From: Bacteroidales bacterium
Lineage (GTDB): Bacteria > Bacteroidota > Bacteroidia > Bacteroidales > UBA932
DNA: 49,028 nucleotides
Assembly: GCA_017961175.1 (NCBI GenBank)
Contig: JAGCXV010000065.1
Coordinates: 1-49,028, forward strand
Direction: 5' to 3'
Every line of letters begins with the position of its first letter. The first letter of the stretch is position 1. The notes under the pieces are model-generated. The model did not search any database and was not told where the DNA came from. It worked only from the letters and a program-made list of their open reading frames with translations. The position numbers and the translations under genes are program-made. Shown one piece after another: positions 47,800-49,028 of the stretch.

Positions 47800-49028
47800 A
47801 TGGATAGGGTTATTGAAAAGAAAAAAGGAATACGCCGGGCTTTCACCACTAAAGCTCTTCCATACTGGCTGGGAGCGTTTGTGCTGCTCTTTGTGGTTTA
47901 CCTTCTTGCCAAGGGTAACCAGAAGACTCTCAGGGCAGATGCCAAGAGCATCACTCTCAGCGAAGTGAAAAAGGGAGAGTTCAAAGATTACATCAGGATC
48001 AACGCCCAGGTTCAGCCAATGGTTACCATACAGCTCAGCCCGATGGAAGGCGGAGTGGTGGAGCAGATTCTCATAGAGGAAGGCACTGCCGTAAAGAAGG
48101 GCGATCCGATAGTCCGCCTGAGGAACGACAATCTGGACCTTCAGATTCTCAACGCCGAGGCAGACCTGGCCGAAAAGGAGAACATCCTGCGTAACACCAT
48201 GATTTCCATGGAACAGCAGAAGCTCTCCGTACGAAAGGAGAGGCTTGCCCTGGAGATGGAAGTCCAGAGGAACAGGCGCACATACGAGCAGTACAAGGCT
48301 CTCTATGCAGACAAGCTTGTTTCAAGAGACGAGTATCTCAAGGCTGAGGAAGATTTCATCCTGAGCCAGAAAAATTACCAGCTCACCAAAGAAAGGGAAA
48401 GGCAGGACAGCCTTTACCGCTCTGTGGAAATCCAGCAGATGAACGAGAGCCTTTCCAATATGCGTCTGAATATGAATATGATAAGGGAGAGGAAAAACAA
48501 CCTCACCGTTACCGCTCCTATAGACGGAGAACTCGGTCTTCTGGATGTTGTACTTGGCCAGAATGTTGCCGCCGGAATGAAGATTGGCCAGATCAACAAC
48601 CTCGAAACCTACAAGATAGAGGCTCAGATCGACGAGCATTACATAGATCGAGTGACAGCCGGCCTTTCAGCTTCTTTCGACCGCCAGGGAGAAACATACA
48701 ACACAGTCATCCGCAAAGTCTATCCAGAGGTCAGGGAAGGAAAGTTCAAGGCAGACTTCCTCTTCACAGGAGCCCAGCCGGACAACATAAGAACCGGCCA
48801 GACCTATTACCTGAACCTCCAGCTCGGACAGAGCGAGGAAGCCATCCTCATAAGCCGCGGCTCCTTCTACCAGAAGACCGGCGGACAGTGGATTTACGTG
48901 ATGGACAAGGACGGAAAGGGCGCAACCAAGCGCAAAATCAAGATCGGCAGGCAGAACCCTCAGTACTTTGAGGTGCTGGAAGGCCTGAATCCAGGAGAGA
49001 AGGTAATCACTTCCAGTTATGACAACTA
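47800..49028 (+). CDS. HlyD/RND-type periplasmic adaptor, C-terminus cut by window edge
   Basis: At least 409 residues, running off the right edge. A charged N-terminus is followed by one membrane anchor (YWLGAFVLLFVVYLLA, about 27-42). The lipoyl-like half (VQPMVTIQLSPMEGGVVEQI, EEGTAVKKGDPIVRL) and its partner half (LTVTAPIDGELGLLDVVLGQNV) flank a long coiled hairpin rich in Glu, Arg and Gln. Beta-barrel and membrane-proximal parts follow (ETYKIEAQIDEHYI, GQWIYVMDKDGKG). It bridges an inner-membrane pump to the TolC channel encoded just upstream. A MacB-like ABC transporter gene would be expected beyond the window. Confidence 0.93.
   Translation, partial: MDRVIEKKKGIRRAFTTKALPYWLGAFVLLFVVYLLAKGNQKTLRADAKSITLSEVKKGEFKDYIRINAQVQPMVTIQLSPMEGGVVEQILIEEGTAVKKGDPIVRLRNDNLDLQILNAEADLAEKENILRNTMISMEQQKLSVRKERLALEMEVQRNRRTYEQYKALYADKLVSRDEYLKAEEDFILSQKNYQLTKERERQDSLYRSVEIQQMNESLSNMRLNMNMIRERKNNLTVTAPIDGELGLLDVVLGQNVAAGMKIGQINNLETYKIEAQIDEHYIDRVTAGLSASFDRQGETYNTVIRKVYPEVREGKFKADFLFTGAQPDNIRTGQTYYLNLQLGQSEEAILISRGSFYQKTGGQWIYVMDKDGKGATKRKIKIGRQNPQYFEVLEGLNPGEKVITSSYDN

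Overview
The window looks like a piece of a Bacteroidales (Bacteroidetes) chromosome. The evidence is a set of exact or near-exact TAnnTTTG -7 promoter boxes (several with TTTG or TTG 18-22 bases upstream), a TonB-type outer-membrane barrel with ECF sigma/anti-sigma genes, many short lipoproteins, a tail packed with the Bacteroides-type O-glycosylation sequon D(S/T)(A/I/L/M/T/V), and the gene order tig-clpP-clpX. No rRNA, CRISPR array or insertion sequence was seen; there are two tRNAs. GC content was judged by eye, not calculated.

Layout. 1-4640: an AT-rich defence-like cluster on the minus strand, with two DUF262 (GmrSD-type) proteins followed by a PD-(D/E)XK nuclease cut by the window edge; 13-of-14-base direct repeats flank the DUF262 pair. 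4820-12040: housekeeping and stress genes (SanA-like protein with a glycosylation-sequon tail, Bcp peroxiredoxin, a rhodanese-metallo-beta-lactamase lipoprotein, carbonic anhydrase with a cation/proton antiporter, Fe-type alcohol dehydrogenase, a flavodoxin with two possible starts). 12055-17870: a second AT-rich island, with an AAA ATPase preceded by 15-bp tandem repeats, diverging from a 1333-residue single-chain restriction-modification enzyme. That enzyme carries an in-frame G8 tract between its two target-recognition domains. 17871-20480: a His-rich metal P-type ATPase with a winged-helix regulator and three operator-like repeats spaced exactly 22 bp apart. 20481-24860: small regulators, a membrane protein, an SdiA-regulated-like lipoprotein, an acetyltransferase, AlkD and an ECF sigma gene. 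24951-29625: ECF sigma, anti-sigma-like protein, a secreted plug-like protein and a 962-residue barrel. 29650-35943: tRNA-Ala, C69 and M28 peptidases on divergent strands around an 18-bp palindrome, xanthine phosphoribosyltransferase, an S41 peptidase operon and tRNA-Leu. 36045-38125: a radical SAM/SPASM enzyme between two related lipoproteins (rSAM/lipoprotein system), the second behind a T10-G9 tract. 38128-49028: triosephosphate isomerase, an orphan FecCD permease, tig-clpP-clpX-pyrF, a 5'-nucleotidase-like protein and a TolC/HlyD export pair cut by the right edge.

The strongest leads are the two poly-G tracts. One is placed so that loss or gain of one G truncates the restriction enzyme just before its second recognition domain. 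The other lies between a possible -33 element and an exact -7 box of the second lipoprotein gene, so its length would set promoter spacing. Next come the two-substrate rSAM/lipoprotein locus, the DUF262 pair with its flanking repeats, and the phased operator array of the metal-efflux operon.
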